46,411 nt of DNA from an uncultured Collinsella sp. (GCA_958407465.1 CATYIV010000016.1:1-46411); one strand, 5' to 3'. Shown: positions 16,639 to 27,565, counted from the stretch's first letter. Numbers and translations are program-made. The notes: generated from the sequence alone by a model not told the origin.

Positions 16639-19600
16639 ATGCAGGCAGATTCCGCTCAGCAGCAGGGCCTTTATCGCCCCGAATTCGACCACGATGCATG
16701 TGGCATCGGCGCGCTTGCCGATATCAACGGCGAGCGCCATCACCAGATTCTGGACGACGCACTGTCCATTCTGGTCAACTTGGAGCACCGCGGCGGCACC
16801 GGACTCGAGAAGAACACCGGCGACGGCGCCGGAATCCTGTTTCAGGTTCCGCATCACTTTTTCCGCAAAGAGGCTCAAAAGTGCGACCAGATTCTGCCGG
16901 CAGAGGGCGACTATGGTGTGGCCATGCTGTTCTTCCCGCAGGACGACAAGGGCGTAGAGGATGCCCGCCGCGTGTTTGAGGAGGGCTGCGCCGAGGCCGG
17001 CGTGCCGCTGCTCTTTTGGCGCGAGGTGCCCGTCGACCCGCACGACCTGGGCGAGACGGCCCGCGCCTGCATGCCCACAATCTTGCAGGCCTTCCTGGGC
17101 CGCCCCGACGACACGCCCGCCGGCGACGCCTTCGAGCGCCGCCTGTATGTGTGCCGCCGCACCATCGAGAAGAAGGCCGACGCCGAGTTCGCCCTGCGCG
17201 ACAAGATCTTCTATGTGTGCTCCATGAGCTCGCGCACCATCGTGTACAAGGGCATGCTTGTGGCCACGCAGATGCGCCGTTTCTTCATCGACCTCAACGA
17301 CGCCGCCGTCAAAACGGCCGTGGCGCTCGTCCACTCGCGCTACTCCACCAACACCACGCCCAGCTGGGAGCGCGCACATCCCAACCGCTTTATCATCCAC
17401 AACGGCGAGATCAACACTCTCAAGGGCAACGTCAACTGGATTCGCGCCCGCGAACCCAACCTGTACAGCCCCGTGCTGCAGCACGATCTTGAGCGCGTGA
17501 TGCCCATCATCAACCGCGAGGGCTCCGATTCCGCGATTCTGGACAACGTACTCGAGTTCCTGGTCATGAACGGCCGTCCGCTCACGCGTGCCGCGTCCAT
17601 GCTGCTGCCCGAGCCGTGGGACCACAACGACAGTCTGAGCGAGGAGCGCCGCGCCTACGACGCCTACCAGTCCATGCTCATGGAGCCGTGGGATGGCCCG
17701 GCGGCCATCGCCTTTACCGACGGTCGCACGCTGGGTGCCGCCCTCGACCGTAACGGCCTGCGTCCCGCCCGCTACTATGTGACGCGCGACGGTCGCTTTA
17801 TGCTGGCAAGCGAGGTGGGCACCATCGAGGTGCGCCCCGAGAACATCCTGACGAGCGGCTGTCTGGGGCCGGGCCAGATGCTCGAGGTCGACTTTGCCCG
17901 CGGCCGCGTGATCTACAACGACGAACTGCGCGCCCGCTATGCCAAAGAAAAGCCCTACCGTGATTGGATTGCCGAGGAGACGCTGACCGTTGACGCGCTC
18001 GATGAGCCCGTTGCGGCAACGCCCGCCGAGGACGCCGAGGTGCCCGCCGCCGTACGCATGGCCAAGCTCGGCTATCACTGGGATGATGTTGACGAGGTCG
18101 TGCGCCCCATGGCCCAGCAGGGCAAGGCCCCGCTCGCCTCGATGGGCATCGATGCGCCGCTGGCCTGCCTGTCCAAGAAGACGCGCTCGTTCTTTGACTA
18201 CTTCTATCAGCTGTTCGCCCAGGTCACGAATCCGCCGATCGATGCCCTGCGCGAGCACATGGTCACCTCGACCACGCTCTACCTGGGCAACCACGGCAAC
18301 CTGCTCGAGGACTCCCGTACGGCCTGCCAACTGGTGCGCCTGGAGCGCCCGTTGCTCAACGAGGAGGAGTTCGAGCGTATCTGCGCCATCGACCGCGTGG
18401 GCTTTAAGACCCGCCGTTTCCGTGCCGTCTACCGCCGCGATGCCGGCGAGGGTGCGCTGCAGGCTGCGCTCAAGCAGCTTGCAGAGGACGTTGAGGCCGC
18501 GGTCCGCGACGGCGTGAACATCGTGGTGTTGAGCGATCGCGCCGGAGCGGGCGAGGTGCCCGTGCCGTCGCTGCTCGCCGTGGGCTGCGTGCACAACCAC
18601 CTGATCCGCGCCGGCGTGCGTACCTTTGCCGACATCGTGGTGGAGTGTGGCGACGCCGTGTCCCCGCACGACTTTGCGGCGCTGGTGGGCTATTCCGCGA
18701 GCGGTATCTATCCGTACAACGCGCATGCGTGCATCCGCGACTTGGCGGCGCACGGCGATCTGGACGTGACAGCCGAGCAGGGCATCGCCAACTACAACAA
18801 GGCCGCGACGGCGGGCATCGTCTCCATCATGTCCAAGATGGGCATCTCCACGGTGCAGAGCTACCACTCCGCGCAAATCTTTGAGGCCGTCGGCTTTACG
18901 CCGGAGTTCGTCAACGCGTACTTCGCCGGCACGGTGAGCCGTGTGGGCGGTATGGGTGTCGAGGACGTTGAGCGCGAGCAAAACGAGCGTTACGACGCCG
19001 CGCTCGCTATCCTTAAGAGCCCGGCTCCCGATCAGCTGCCCACGTTGGGTCTGACCAAGTGGCGCCCGCTCGGCGGCGAGGATCACCTCATCGATCCGCA
19101 GACTGTCTACTTGCTGCAGACCGCCTGCCGTGAGGACAGCTACGACACCTTTAAGGAGTACAGCGCCCGCCTGCACCGCACCGGCCGTGCCGTGCGCCTG
19201 CGCGACCTGCTGGACTTTGATGCCGGCGGCCGCACCCCGGTGGCACTCGACGAGGTCGAGCCCGCGCTCAACATCGTCCGCCGCTTTAACACCGGCGCCA
19301 TGTCGTACGGTTCCATCAGCAAAGAGGCACACGAGTGCATGGCCATCGCCATGAACCGCCTGCACGGCCGTTCCAACTCCGGCGAGGGCGGCGAGGATCC
19401 GCGCCGCGAGACCCCGCTGGCCAACGGTGACTCCAAGAACTCCGCCATCAAGCAGGTGGCAAGCGCGCGCTTTGGCGTGACGAGCCGCTACCTGTGCAGC
19501 GCCTTCGAGATTCAGATCAAGATGGCCCAGGGCGCCAAGCCCGGTGAGGGCGGTCACCTGCCCGGCAAGAAGGTCTACCCCTGGATTGCCGAGGTCCGTC

Positions 19601-21336
19601 AGTCCACGCCCGGCATCGGCCTGATTTCGCCTCCGCCGCACCACGACATCTACTCCATCGAGGACTTGGCAGAGCTTATCTTCGATCTTAAGAACGCCAA
19701 CCCCGGCGCGCGCGTGTCGGTCAAGCTGGTCAGCGAGGCCGGCGTCGGCACCATCGCCACCGGCGTGGCCAAGGGCGCTGCCGACAAGATCTTGATCAGC
19801 GGCCACAATGGCGGCTCGGGTGCCGCGGCGCGCGACTCTATCTGGCACGCGGGTCTGCCGCTGGAGCTTGGCCTTGCCGAGGCCCAGCAGACGCTGCTGC
19901 AAAACGGTTTGCGCTCACGCGTGGTGCTCGAGGCCGATGGCAAGCTCATGGACGGCACCGACGTCGCCGTCGCCTGCCTGCTGGGTGCCGAGGAGTTTGG
20001 CTTTGCGACCATGCCGCTCATCTCCATGGGCTGCCTCATGCAACGCGACTGCCAGCAGGATACCTGCCCGGCCGGCATTGCCACGCAAAACTGTCGCTTG
20101 CGTCGCGGCTTCCGCGGCAAGCCCGAGCACGTTGAGCACTTTATGCTCTTTGTTGCCGAGCAGCTGCGTGAGGTCATGGCGAGCCTGGGCTTCCGCACCG
20201 TCGACGAGATGGTCGGCCATCCCGAGTGCTTGCGCCAGATTGAGGTCCCGGGCAACCGCAAGGCCAACCTGCTGGATCTGTCGCCCGTGCTGGCGAGCGC
20301 GACCTGCGAGTTCGGTGCCCATATCCCGGGTGCCGACGGCCGTCACTTCCTGCCCCAGATGGCTGCGGACAGCGAGCTCGACAAGACGCTCGACTCCACG
20401 TTGTTTGTGCCCTATACGGCCGATGCCCGTGCGCACCTGCGTCCGATTCGCTTTCGCGCCGATATCGCCAACGTCAACCGCTGCGTGGGCACCATCTTGG
20501 GCAACGCGGTGACCAAGGCGCATCCCGAGGGCCTGCCCGCCGGCTCCATCACCATCGATTGCGATGGTTCGGCCGGTCAGAGCTTTGGCGCCTTCCTGCC
20601 GCGCGGCATTACGCTCAACGTGTGCGGCGACGCCAACGACTACTTTGGCAAGGGCCTTTCGGGCGGCGAGGTGTCGGTGCGCCCCAACCCGCATGCGACC
20701 TACAAGTTCGACGAGAACATCATCGTGGGCAACGTTGCGTTCTTTGGCGCTACGAGTGGCCGCGGCTTCATTAACGGCCTGGCCGGCCAGCGCTTTGGCG
20801 TACGCAACTCCGGTGCCACGGTGGTGGTCGAGGGCTGCGGCAACCATGGCTGCGAGTACATGACGGGAGGTCTGGCGCTCATCCTGGGCGAGGTCGGGCA
20901 GAACTTCGCCGCCGGCATGACGGGCGGCGTGGCTTACGTCTTTGACCAGTACGGCACCCTCGATGCCCGTGTGAACCACGAGAGCGTTGAGCTCAAGGCC
21001 CCGACGGCCGGTGAGCTGGCACAGATTCGCGAGCTCATCCAGGAGCACGTGGACGCGACGCAGAGCCCGCGCGGCATTAAGCTGCTCTACAGCTTTGAGA
21101 CGATGAGCAAGCACTTTGTGAAGGTCATTCCAACCGAGTACGAGCGCGTGCTGGCGATTGTCGCCGCCGCCGAGGCCGTCGGCAAGACGCATGCGCAGGC
21201 CGAGGAGCTGGCGTTTGACATTGTGACCGGTCGCGCCGACGCCGCGGATGTCGCTCGCTTTGATGTGGCGGGTGGTGTCGCTGGCGCTGCGCCCGCCACC
21301 GCCAGCTCTGTTGCTTCGACCAAGAAGGAGGCGTAA
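16639..21336 (+). CDS. gltB: Glutamate synthase large subunit
   Basis: GltB makes two glutamates from glutamine and 2-oxoglutarate. The 1565-residue protein starts with a 20-residue propeptide and then the class II amidotransferase nucleophile C21 (DHDACGIG), with glutaminase domain to about 430. A central domain follows. The FMN/synthase domain (about 850-1250) holds the 3Fe-4S ligands C1132, C1138 and C1143 in GCLMQRDCQQDTCPAG. The C-terminal beta-helix GXGXG domain (about 1280-1500) follows. Length is slightly above the usual 1480-1520 owing to an Ala-rich tail. GGGGAGG precedes the ATG. gltD follows after 5 nt. Confidence 0.96.
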   Translation: MQADSAQQQGLYRPEFDHDACGIGALADINGERHHQILDDALSILVNLEHRGGTGLEKNTGDGAGILFQVPHHFFRKEAQKCDQILPAEGDYGVAMLFFPQDDKGVEDARRVFEEGCAEAGVPLLFWREVPVDPHDLGETARACMPTILQAFLGRPDDTPAGDAFERRLYVCRRTIEKKADAEFALRDKIFYVCSMSSRTIVYKGMLVATQMRRFFIDLNDAAVKTAVALVHSRYSTNTTPSWERAHPNRFIIHNGEINTLKGNVNWIRAREPNLYSPVLQHDLERVMPIINREGSDSAILDNVLEFLVMNGRPLTRAASMLLPEPWDHNDSLSEERRAYDAYQSMLMEPWDGPAAIAFTDGRTLGAALDRNGLRPARYYVTRDGRFMLASEVGTIEVRPENILTSGCLGPGQMLEVDFARGRVIYNDELRARYAKEKPYRDWIAEETLTVDALDEPVAATPAEDAEVPAAVRMAKLGYHWDDVDEVVRPMAQQGKAPLASMGIDAPLACLSKKTRSFFDYFYQLFAQVTNPPIDALREHMVTSTTLYLGNHGNLLEDSRTACQLVRLERPLLNEEEFERICAIDRVGFKTRRFRAVYRRDAGEGALQAALKQLAEDVEAAVRDGVNIVVLSDRAGAGEVPVPSLLAVGCVHNHLIRAGVRTFADIVVECGDAVSPHDFAALVGYSASGIYPYNAHACIRDLAAHGDLDVTAEQGIANYNKAATAGIVSIMSKMGISTVQSYHSAQIFEAVGFTPEFVNAYFAGTVSRVGGMGVEDVEREQNERYDAALAILKSPAPDQLPTLGLTKWRPLGGEDHLIDPQTVYLLQTACREDSYDTFKEYSARLHRTGRAVRLRDLLDFDAGGRTPVALDEVEPALNIVRRFNTGAMSYGSISKEAHECMAIAMNRLHGRSNSGEGGEDPRRETPLANGDSKNSAIKQVASARFGVTSRYLCSAFEIQIKMAQGAKPGEGGHLPGKKVYPWIAEVRQSTPGIGLISPPPHHDIYSIEDLAELIFDLKNANPGARVSVKLVSEAGVGTIATGVAKGAADKILISGHNGGSGAAARDSIWHAGLPLELGLAEAQQTLLQNGLRSRVVLEADGKLMDGTDVAVACLLGAEEFGFATMPLISMGCLMQRDCQQDTCPAGIATQNCRLRRGFRGKPEHVEHFMLFVAEQLREVMASLGFRTVDEMVGHPECLRQIEVPGNRKANLLDLSPVLASATCEFGAHIPGADGRHFLPQMAADSELDKTLDSTLFVPYTADARAHLRPIRFRADIANVNRCVGTILGNAVTKAHPEGLPAGSITIDCDGSAGQSFGAFLPRGITLNVCGDANDYFGKGLSGGEVSVRPNPHATYKFDENIIVGNVAFFGATSGRGFINGLAGQRFGVRNSGATVVVEGCGNHGCEYMTGGLALILGEVGQNFAAGMTGGVAYVFDQYGTLDARVNHESVELKAPTAGELAQIRELIQEHVDATQSPRGIKLLYSFETMSKHFVKVIPTEYERVLAIVAAAEAVGKTHAQAEELAFDIVTGRADAADVARFDVAGGVAGAAPATASSVASTKKEA

Positions 21337-21341
21337 GTGCC

Positions 21342-22823
<1,482 letters not shown>

Positions 22824-22877
22824 GGCGGCTGTCCACAGCTGAATCGACAAGGGCTGTCCCCAACGGCTGGCCCAAAT

Positions 22878-22940
22878 GGAACGTCCCCAAGTGCCGGCAG
22901 CTGGGGACGTTCCTTATGTGCCGGCATTCGGGGACACTCC
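22878..22940. repeat. GC-rich dispersed repeat (two modules)
   Basis: GGAACGTCCCCA (22878-22889) and TGGGGACGTTCC (22902-22913) form a perfect 12-bp stem around a centre containing GCCGGC. A second module with TGCCGGCATTCGGGGACACT follows to 22940. Related copies lie at 34843-34890 (inverted) and 46344-46380. It may also act as the gltBD transcript end, but there is no T run. Confidence 0.8.
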
Positions 22941-23238
22941 TTGCGGGTTTGCGACCGATTTGTTCGTTTGCCGACGTACGGGTGTTCATTTGTCGACTTC
23001 TTGGGCTGTGGTCACCTGTTGTTTCTGTGGTGGCTACGGGCATCTGGTTCAAAAGAGCGGGTTGGCCGTCTATGTTTACCTGCGGTTTTGTTGCGGCGCG
23101 CATATTCGGTCAAGTGTCCCGTCAAGTGTTTGGTCAGCAGTTGGTTTGCAGCCGGCGGCCTATTTTGTCCGTGCTGACAGTGGCTGCCCACCCTCCTCGT
23201 AAGCTCAAATTGAGGTTCATCAGTTTGAGGAGGATGCC
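22941..23238. other. Intergenic region without recognisable features
   Basis: After the dispersed repeat, about 300 nt carry no convincing gene. Open frames here lack ribosome sites and the G/C-ending codon pattern of the neighbours. Base composition is more T-rich than the flanking genes. GAGGAGG, the ribosome site of the next gene, closes the region. Confidence 0.5.
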
Positions 23239-23946
23239 GTGACTGACCACGTTTTAGACCGAGCTCATCTGGCCGAAGCCGTCGGCAACGATATTGCCGA
23301 CATGGCCCATTTTTGGATGCTGCGGAAGTTTCAGTTTTTGGAGCCGGCGCGCGAGCAGTTTGAGATTATTGTCGACCCGTGGCTCAGCTATCGCACCGAG
23401 CCTTCCCAAAACGAAATCATGGCCTACAACATGGCGTTTACCGATTGGCTGCTCTTCGAGCGCCCCTATCGCCATGGCAAGACGCTGCTCGAGCTGTATG
23501 TTGATGAGCCGCCGGCATCGTTTTCGCCTGCCTCGCTTAAGCGGCTCGAGCAGGTGCGCGACACACAGTATTTCTCGCGCTTTGGCATTTTGGACAAGGA
23601 TCCTGCGAACGGCATGGTTGCGCTGAAGGATACGCGCGCCGACCTTCGCTTTGATGTCTACGACCCGCATATCGTGCAAAAGGAGCATTGGAGCGACGGC
23701 GCGATCGCGGTGCGCCTCGCCTGCGTCGACGATGTCTGGCTGACGGCGGGACAGCTCTATCTGTATGACATCGCGCGCCTGAGTGACACGGCGGTCGATG
23801 GACCGGGTGCGGTGCATCCCGAGGATCTGCAGGACGGCTTTGACACCTCGTGCGTTAGCTTCTTTTTGCGCCTGGTCCGCGACATCATGGGCGCCCAGGG
23901 GCGCTACGTGAAGTCCCTCAACATCTACGAACAAGAATGGGAGTAG
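23239..23946 (+). CDS. Conserved-looking protein of unknown function
   Basis: I do not recognise this 235-residue protein. It is soluble, with no signal peptide or membrane segment, rich in aromatic and acidic residues, and has regular G/C-ending codons that argue it is real. Visible blocks are DMAHFWMLRKFQFLEPAREQ (about 20-39), NMAFTDWLLFERPYRHGKTL (about 65-84) and a possible beta-rich C-terminal half with VRLACVDDVWLTAGQLYLYD. The GTG start has GAGGAGG seven nt upstream. It stands alone between the gltBD operon and a palindrome array; nothing around it points to a function. Confidence 0.7.
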   Translation: MTDHVLDRAHLAEAVGNDIADMAHFWMLRKFQFLEPAREQFEIIVDPWLSYRTEPSQNEIMAYNMAFTDWLLFERPYRHGKTLLELYVDEPPASFSPASLKRLEQVRDTQYFSRFGILDKDPANGMVALKDTRADLRFDVYDPHIVQKEHWSDGAIAVRLACVDDVWLTAGQLYLYDIARLSDTAVDGPGAVHPEDLQDGFDTSCVSFFLRLVRDIMGAQGRYVKSLNIYEQEWE

Positions 23947-23982
23947 GGGATGTGACTGGTGCCGCCCTACAGCCCTGACTTT

Positions 23983-24118
23983 GTCTCAATCTGTAACGTT
24001 TGGCGGCTGTTTGGGCCCGTAACTGTTACAGATTGAGACGGAAGGTTGGCGGCTGCCGAAAGATCTTGTTCTGTAACAGCTAGAGGCTTAAAGACTGTCT
24101 TCCTGTTACAGATCAAGA
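23983..24118. repeat. Palindrome array, two 55-nt units (period 80)
   Basis: The cores are 23984-24038 and 24064-24118, starts 80 nt apart. The first has perfectly paired 15-nt arms, GTCTCAATCTGTAAC and its complement. The second pairs 15 of 16. The centres are 27 nt and the spacer 25 nt, as in the other arrays. The second unit ends 11 nt before the ribosome site of the next gene, so it would lie in that gene's leader if transcribed. Confidence 0.9.
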
Positions 24119-24145
24119 CATTTGCCAGCGGAGGCAACGGTGACG

Positions 24146-25216
24146 ATGGTCCATTTGTCTGACGTGGTGGTGATGAAAGTGTCTAATACCGTTCTCAAAC
24201 ACAAACATGCGACTCGCAACACGTTGGCGCGGAATAGGATGCTCGCGCGGCTCACGGAGACGGCCAAGCAAGGTGCGCTGCTCGCAACGCATGACAATAC
24301 CGAGCTCATGTGGCTGCGACGCCATGTTGGAACCGACGATATCGCGGAGCCCGAGCCGTACCTGTTCTGTTTTCAGCATGATTGGGATGCATTGACGCCG
24401 GCGGAGCGAGCGCTGAGGACTATCAAAGGGCTTGCGGAATTTCATCCCGATTGGGCGTTTTGGGGTTATGACGCGGCACTTTTGTGGGGCCTGGAGGTGC
24501 CGAATGATCTGCTCGGGCCGCGTTTTCTTGTTAAGACGGGTTGTTCGGTGACGTTGAGCAGCGGGTGCAGGTTGTTGCGTCCTCAGATGGCGGGAGCGCT
24601 TGAGCGCGTCGACGGCGTGCGGGTGACGTCGTTTTGGCGCACGGTGGAGGATTGTCTGCTGCGTGCGCCGTTTTCGTATGGTCTGGCGATCGCCGATTCT
24701 GCATTGCGGGCGAAGGGCGTATCACGTGGGGATTTGTGCGAGCGCCTCCGCGCCGATTGCGAGGGCAGGCGAGGGTATCGCAGGGCACAGGCGATTGCGT
24801 CGTATGCGGACGGGCTGTCCGAAAACGGCGGCGAGTCTCGGTTCCGAGCGTTCTTTATTGCGTACGGCTTTCCGGTTCCGGAGCTGCAGGCGGAGTTTCG
24901 CGACCCGCTCGATCCGAGCCAGGTGTTTCGCGTCGACTATTTTTGGCGGCTCGAGGACGGGACGTGTGTCATCGGCGAGCTCGACGGAAAGGGGAAGTAC
25001 ACCTTGCAGAACGGTGAGGGCCGGGAGTCGGTCGACCCATTCGTGGCAGAGCGTCAGCGGGAATCTCATCTGACAATGCTCGGGCATAAGGTGCTTCGGT
25101 TTACGTTTAACGAACTCAAAGACCCGGGGAAGCTGGTCGAGAAAATGAGGTTGGCGGGTATTCCTCGGCAGGCTGAATTGGCTGAGGAGTGGAGACGCCA
25201 GTGGTATGGGCGCTGA
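24146..25216 (+). CDS. DUF559/VSR-like nuclease-fold protein
   Basis: This 356-residue protein looks like an actinobacterial family with an N-terminal winged-helix, AbiEi-like region and a C-terminal VSR/DUF559 endonuclease-like fold. The C-terminal part has an early Glu (GESRFRAFFIAYGFPVPE), FRVDYFWRLEDGTCVIGELD with the acidic VD and ELD positions plus GKGKY, and ERQRESHLTMLGHKVLRFTF. This order is typical of the fold. Nuclease activity is not proven by sequence. The start is uncertain: GGAGG at 24130-24134 is 5 nt from GTG 24140 and 11 nt from ATG 24146. Codons are less G/C-ending than in neighbours, suggesting transfer. It lies tightly between two palindrome arrays. Confidence 0.7.
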   Translation: MVHLSDVVVMKVSNTVLKHKHATRNTLARNRMLARLTETAKQGALLATHDNTELMWLRRHVGTDDIAEPEPYLFCFQHDWDALTPAERALRTIKGLAEFHPDWAFWGYDAALLWGLEVPNDLLGPRFLVKTGCSVTLSSGCRLLRPQMAGALERVDGVRVTSFWRTVEDCLLRAPFSYGLAIADSALRAKGVSRGDLCERLRADCEGRRGYRRAQAIASYADGLSENGGESRFRAFFIAYGFPVPELQAEFRDPLDPSQVFRVDYFWRLEDGTCVIGELDGKGKYTLQNGEGRESVDPFVAERQRESHLTMLGHKVLRFTFNELKDPGKLVEKMRLAGIPRQAELAEEWRRQWYGR

Positions 25217-25221
25217 GAGGT

Positions 25222-25366
25222 TTTGTCTCGATCTGTAACGTTTAGAAGTTGTTTGAGTTCGTAATTGTTACAGATCGAGACAAACCGGTGAAACGTCGAC
25301 CGAATGTCTCGATCTGTAACATCAAGGGGCCCAATAACCCTGTACCTGTTACAGATCGAGACATTC
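25222..25366. repeat. Palindrome array, two 55-nt units (period 81)
   Basis: The cores are 25226-25280 and 25307-25361. Arms are perfectly paired over 18 nt in the first unit (outer TTTG/CAAA) and 19 nt in the second (outer GAATG/CATTC). The centres are again 27 nt; the spacer is 26 nt, one longer than elsewhere. The array begins 6 nt after the stop of the DUF559-like gene. Confidence 0.92.
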
Positions 25367-25511
25367 CCCTGATGTTGCTGGGGTGGGGCTGCAACGTATT
25401 CCGTCCCCCACATCCCCTCTTCCCTCCGTTAACCGATATGCTCGACTTTAGGTCGCTGCATTAGGTGATAATGGACAAATGTTCATGTTAATCGTGAGGG
25501 AGGAGCTCGAT

Positions 25512-26882
25512 ATGGCGTCTGCCGATCGTCCCACGTTGTTTATCAATGCGACCGTCTTGGATGGCTCGGAGCATATGGAGCCGCAGCCCGATATGGCCGT
25601 GGCCGTTGAGCGCGGTGTCATCACATGGATGGGGCCGAGTGCTGTGGCGCAGGCGCCGGCGGGCGCCGAGGTCATCGACCTGGCAGGGGCGTATCTCATG
25701 CCGGGCCTCATCAATATGCATGTGCATCTGTGCGGTTCGGGCAAACCGGTTTCGGCGGGCGATGCGGGCGCGCTGATGAAGAAGCTCGATAATCCCGTGG
25801 GGCGCGCCATCGTGCGCCATATCCTCAAGGGCAGCGCTCAGCAGCAGCTGGCAAGCGGCGTGACCACGGTGCGCGGCGCGGGCGACCCGCTGTTTGCCGA
25901 TCTGGCCGTGCGCGATGCTATCGATGCCGGCAAGTATCAAGGTCCTCGCCTGGTGGCGCCGGGAACGGGCGTCACGGTGCCGGGCGGCCATGGTGCGGGC
26001 TTGTTCGCCCAGGTGGCAAACAGTCCCGCCGAGGCAGCCGAACAGGTGCGCGACCTGTATGCGCGCGGTGCCGACGTCATTAAGCTGTTCGTAACGGGCG
26101 GTGTGTTCGATGCGACCGAGGTGGGCGAGCCGGGCGTGCTGCGTATGCCGGTGGAGGTTGCCGCGGCGGCGTGCAAGGCGGCGCACGATATGGGCCTTCC
26201 GGTCATGGCCCATGTCGAGAGCACCGAGGGCGTGAAGGCCGCGCTTGAGGCCGGCGTTGACACGATTGAGCACGGCGCTCCGTTGACACCCGAAATCTTG
26301 GAGCTGTATCGTGGCGCCGCGGGCACACAGCTCGAGGGGCGTGCGCCGAGTGTGACCTGCACTATCAGCCCGGCGCTGCCGTTTGTATTGCTCGACCCGA
26401 AAAAGACCCATTCTACCGATACGCAAAAGAAGAACGGCGACATCGTGTGCTCGGGCATCATCGAGAGCGCCCGTGCCGCACTGGAAGCTGGCGTTAAGGT
26501 GGGCCTTGGCACGGACTCGAGCTGCCCGTTCGTGACGCAGTACGACATGTGGCGTGAGGTGGCCTATTTTGCCAAGTATGTCGGCGTGGGCAACGCCTTC
26601 GCGCTGCATACGGCCACGCAGGTCAATGCCGAGCTACTGGGGTTGGGCGGCGAGACCGGCACAATCGAGTGCGGCAAGGCCGCCGATATCCTGGTGACGC
26701 GCAAGAATCCGCTCGATGACCTGTGCGCACTGTGTGAGCCGACGCACGTGATGTGTCGCGGTGATCTGGTGCGCAAGCTCAAGGTGAAGCGTATTCCCGA
26801 GGTGGACGCCGAGCTCGACGCGATTATGGCCATGCCTGCCGAGGCGTTGGCCGAGGAGCTTGCCCGCGATGGCGTGGCGTAA
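25512..26882 (+). CDS. Metal-dependent amidohydrolase (imidazolonepropionase-like)
   Basis: This is a 456-residue enzyme of the amidohydrolase superfamily. A short beta domain is followed by a TIM barrel with LINMHVHL (metal His pair, about residues 70-75), VIKLFVTGG (the Lys position carbamylated in relatives), MAHVEST, IEHG and GLGTDSS (metal Asp). C-terminal GTIECGKAADILVTRKNPL is typical. The closest described relatives hydrolyse dipeptides such as Xaa-Pro or Xaa-Arg, but the substrate cannot be read from sequence. The ATG at 25512 has GGGAGGAG about seven nt upstream; an ATG at 25479 lacks one. GATAAT at 25467-25472 may be its -10. It is a single-gene unit. Confidence 0.85.
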   Translation: MASADRPTLFINATVLDGSEHMEPQPDMAVAVERGVITWMGPSAVAQAPAGAEVIDLAGAYLMPGLINMHVHLCGSGKPVSAGDAGALMKKLDNPVGRAIVRHILKGSAQQQLASGVTTVRGAGDPLFADLAVRDAIDAGKYQGPRLVAPGTGVTVPGGHGAGLFAQVANSPAEAAEQVRDLYARGADVIKLFVTGGVFDATEVGEPGVLRMPVEVAAAACKAAHDMGLPVMAHVESTEGVKAALEAGVDTIEHGAPLTPEILELYRGAAGTQLEGRAPSVTCTISPALPFVLLDPKKTHSTDTQKKNGDIVCSGIIESARAALEAGVKVGLGTDSSCPFVTQYDMWREVAYFAKYVGVGNAFALHTATQVNAELLGLGGETGTIECGKAADILVTRKNPLDDLCALCEPTHVMCRGDLVRKLKVKRIPEVDAELDAIMAMPAEALAEELARDGVA

Positions 26883-26934
26883 GCGCGCGATATGGCGATG
26901 CGACAAAGGGACAATCCTTTTGTCATAATCAGAA

Positions 26935-26969
26935 AAAGCCGAGGTCCCAGTGCGAGGCCTCGGCTTTTA
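26935..26969. terminator. Bidirectional terminator
   Basis: AAAAGCCGAGG (26935-26945) pairs perfectly with CCTCGGCTTTT (26959-26969). The A run on one side and T run on the other let it serve both the amidohydrolase and the convergent zinc-ribbon gene. Confidence 0.82.
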
Positions 26970-26989
26970 TTTGTCCCATGGTATGGCGG

Positions 26990-27463
26990 CTATGAGCGCG
27001 TCTCCATCTTGGCATGGCACTTGGGGCAGGTGACGCGGATCTTGCCTTTGCCCTTGGGAACGGAGAGCATCTGGCCGCAGTTGGGGCACTTGAGATAGGC
27101 CGTGGTCTTGCGGCCCTTCCACATCTTCTTGGCTGTGCGCTTGGCACGTTCAAAGTCTTCCTTGCTAGTACCGGCTGCGCGCGAGGCGTTGGCCGCTGCA
27201 GCTCCGCCGCCCAAGCTAGCTACAAACTTGCCCAAGCCGGGTACGTTTGCAGTCGCGGCGACAAAGGCCTCGTTCTCCTTGTGACGTGCGTCGATATTTT
27301 TGGACAGGCCGCGCAGCACGCCAATCACGATTACGGCGATGGCAATCCAGCTGAGCCACTGGATGCGGGCTATCGATCCGATCATCGCGATGACGATGCC
27401 GGCAAAACCCATCACGATGGTGAGTTCATCGGCACCATTGCGACCCTTCATAAAGTCATTCAT
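26990..27463 (-). CDS. Two-helix membrane protein with C-terminal zinc ribbon
   Basis: This 157-residue protein has two hydrophobic helices near the N-terminus (about 14-33 and 36-53), an amphipathic middle, and a C-terminal zinc ribbon LKCPNCGQMLSVPKGKGKIR...CPKCHAKM that would hold zinc through four Cys. Proteins of this shape are common in Firmicutes and Actinobacteria and have no assigned role. The ATG at 27463 follows AAAGG nine nt upstream on the reverse strand; an earlier start ten codons upstream is less supported. The gene is single and ends at a shared terminator. Confidence 0.8.
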   Translation of the reverse strand: MNDFMKGRNGADELTIVMGFAGIVIAMIGSIARIQWLSWIAIAVIVIGVLRGLSKNIDARHKENEAFVAATANVPGLGKFVASLGGGAAAANASRAAGTSKEDFERAKRTAKKMWKGRKTTAYLKCPNCGQMLSVPKGKGKIRVTCPKCHAKMETRS

Positions 27464-27518
27464 GCAAATTGCCTTTCGTTCGATATGCTGCACGCCTTTA
27501 TACCCGATTTAGAGCAAG

Positions 27519-27565
27519 GGGGACAGGTTAATCTGCACCAATGTGGTGCAAACATACCTGTCCCC
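27519..27565. repeat. Nested palindrome repeat (copy 1)
   Basis: Outer arms GGGGACAGGT (27519-27528) and ACCTGTCCCC (27556-27565) are perfectly complementary. Inner arms TGCACCA (27534-27540) and TGGTGCA (27544-27550) form a second perfect stem. The same nested plan recurs at 34783-34829. A degraded piece (GGTGCAAAGAAGTCTGTCCCC, one base split over two motifs) follows to 27599. Confidence 0.85.

Noticed and set aside
16600..19902. A reverse-strand open frame of 1100 codons opposite gltB
   Set aside because: It mirrors gltB in a high-GC genome, has no ribosome site, and its predicted protein is an unbalanced Ala/Gly/Arg/His mix with no known domain.
22876..23202. Overlapping short forward frames after gltD
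   Set aside because: No ribosome sites, Cys/Trp/Arg-heavy composition and no codon bias; they begin inside the dispersed repeat.
24122..24145. TTG start at 24122 for the DUF559-like gene
   Set aside because: It would lie 3 nt after the hairpin and upstream of the GGAGG ribosome site, which fits GTG 24140 or ATG 24146 instead.
23983..25366. Reading the 55-nt palindromes as ordinary terminators
   Set aside because: No T run follows any arm, copies occur in the divergent gaps mntH-gltB and copA-helicase, and real terminators are present separately at several of the sites.
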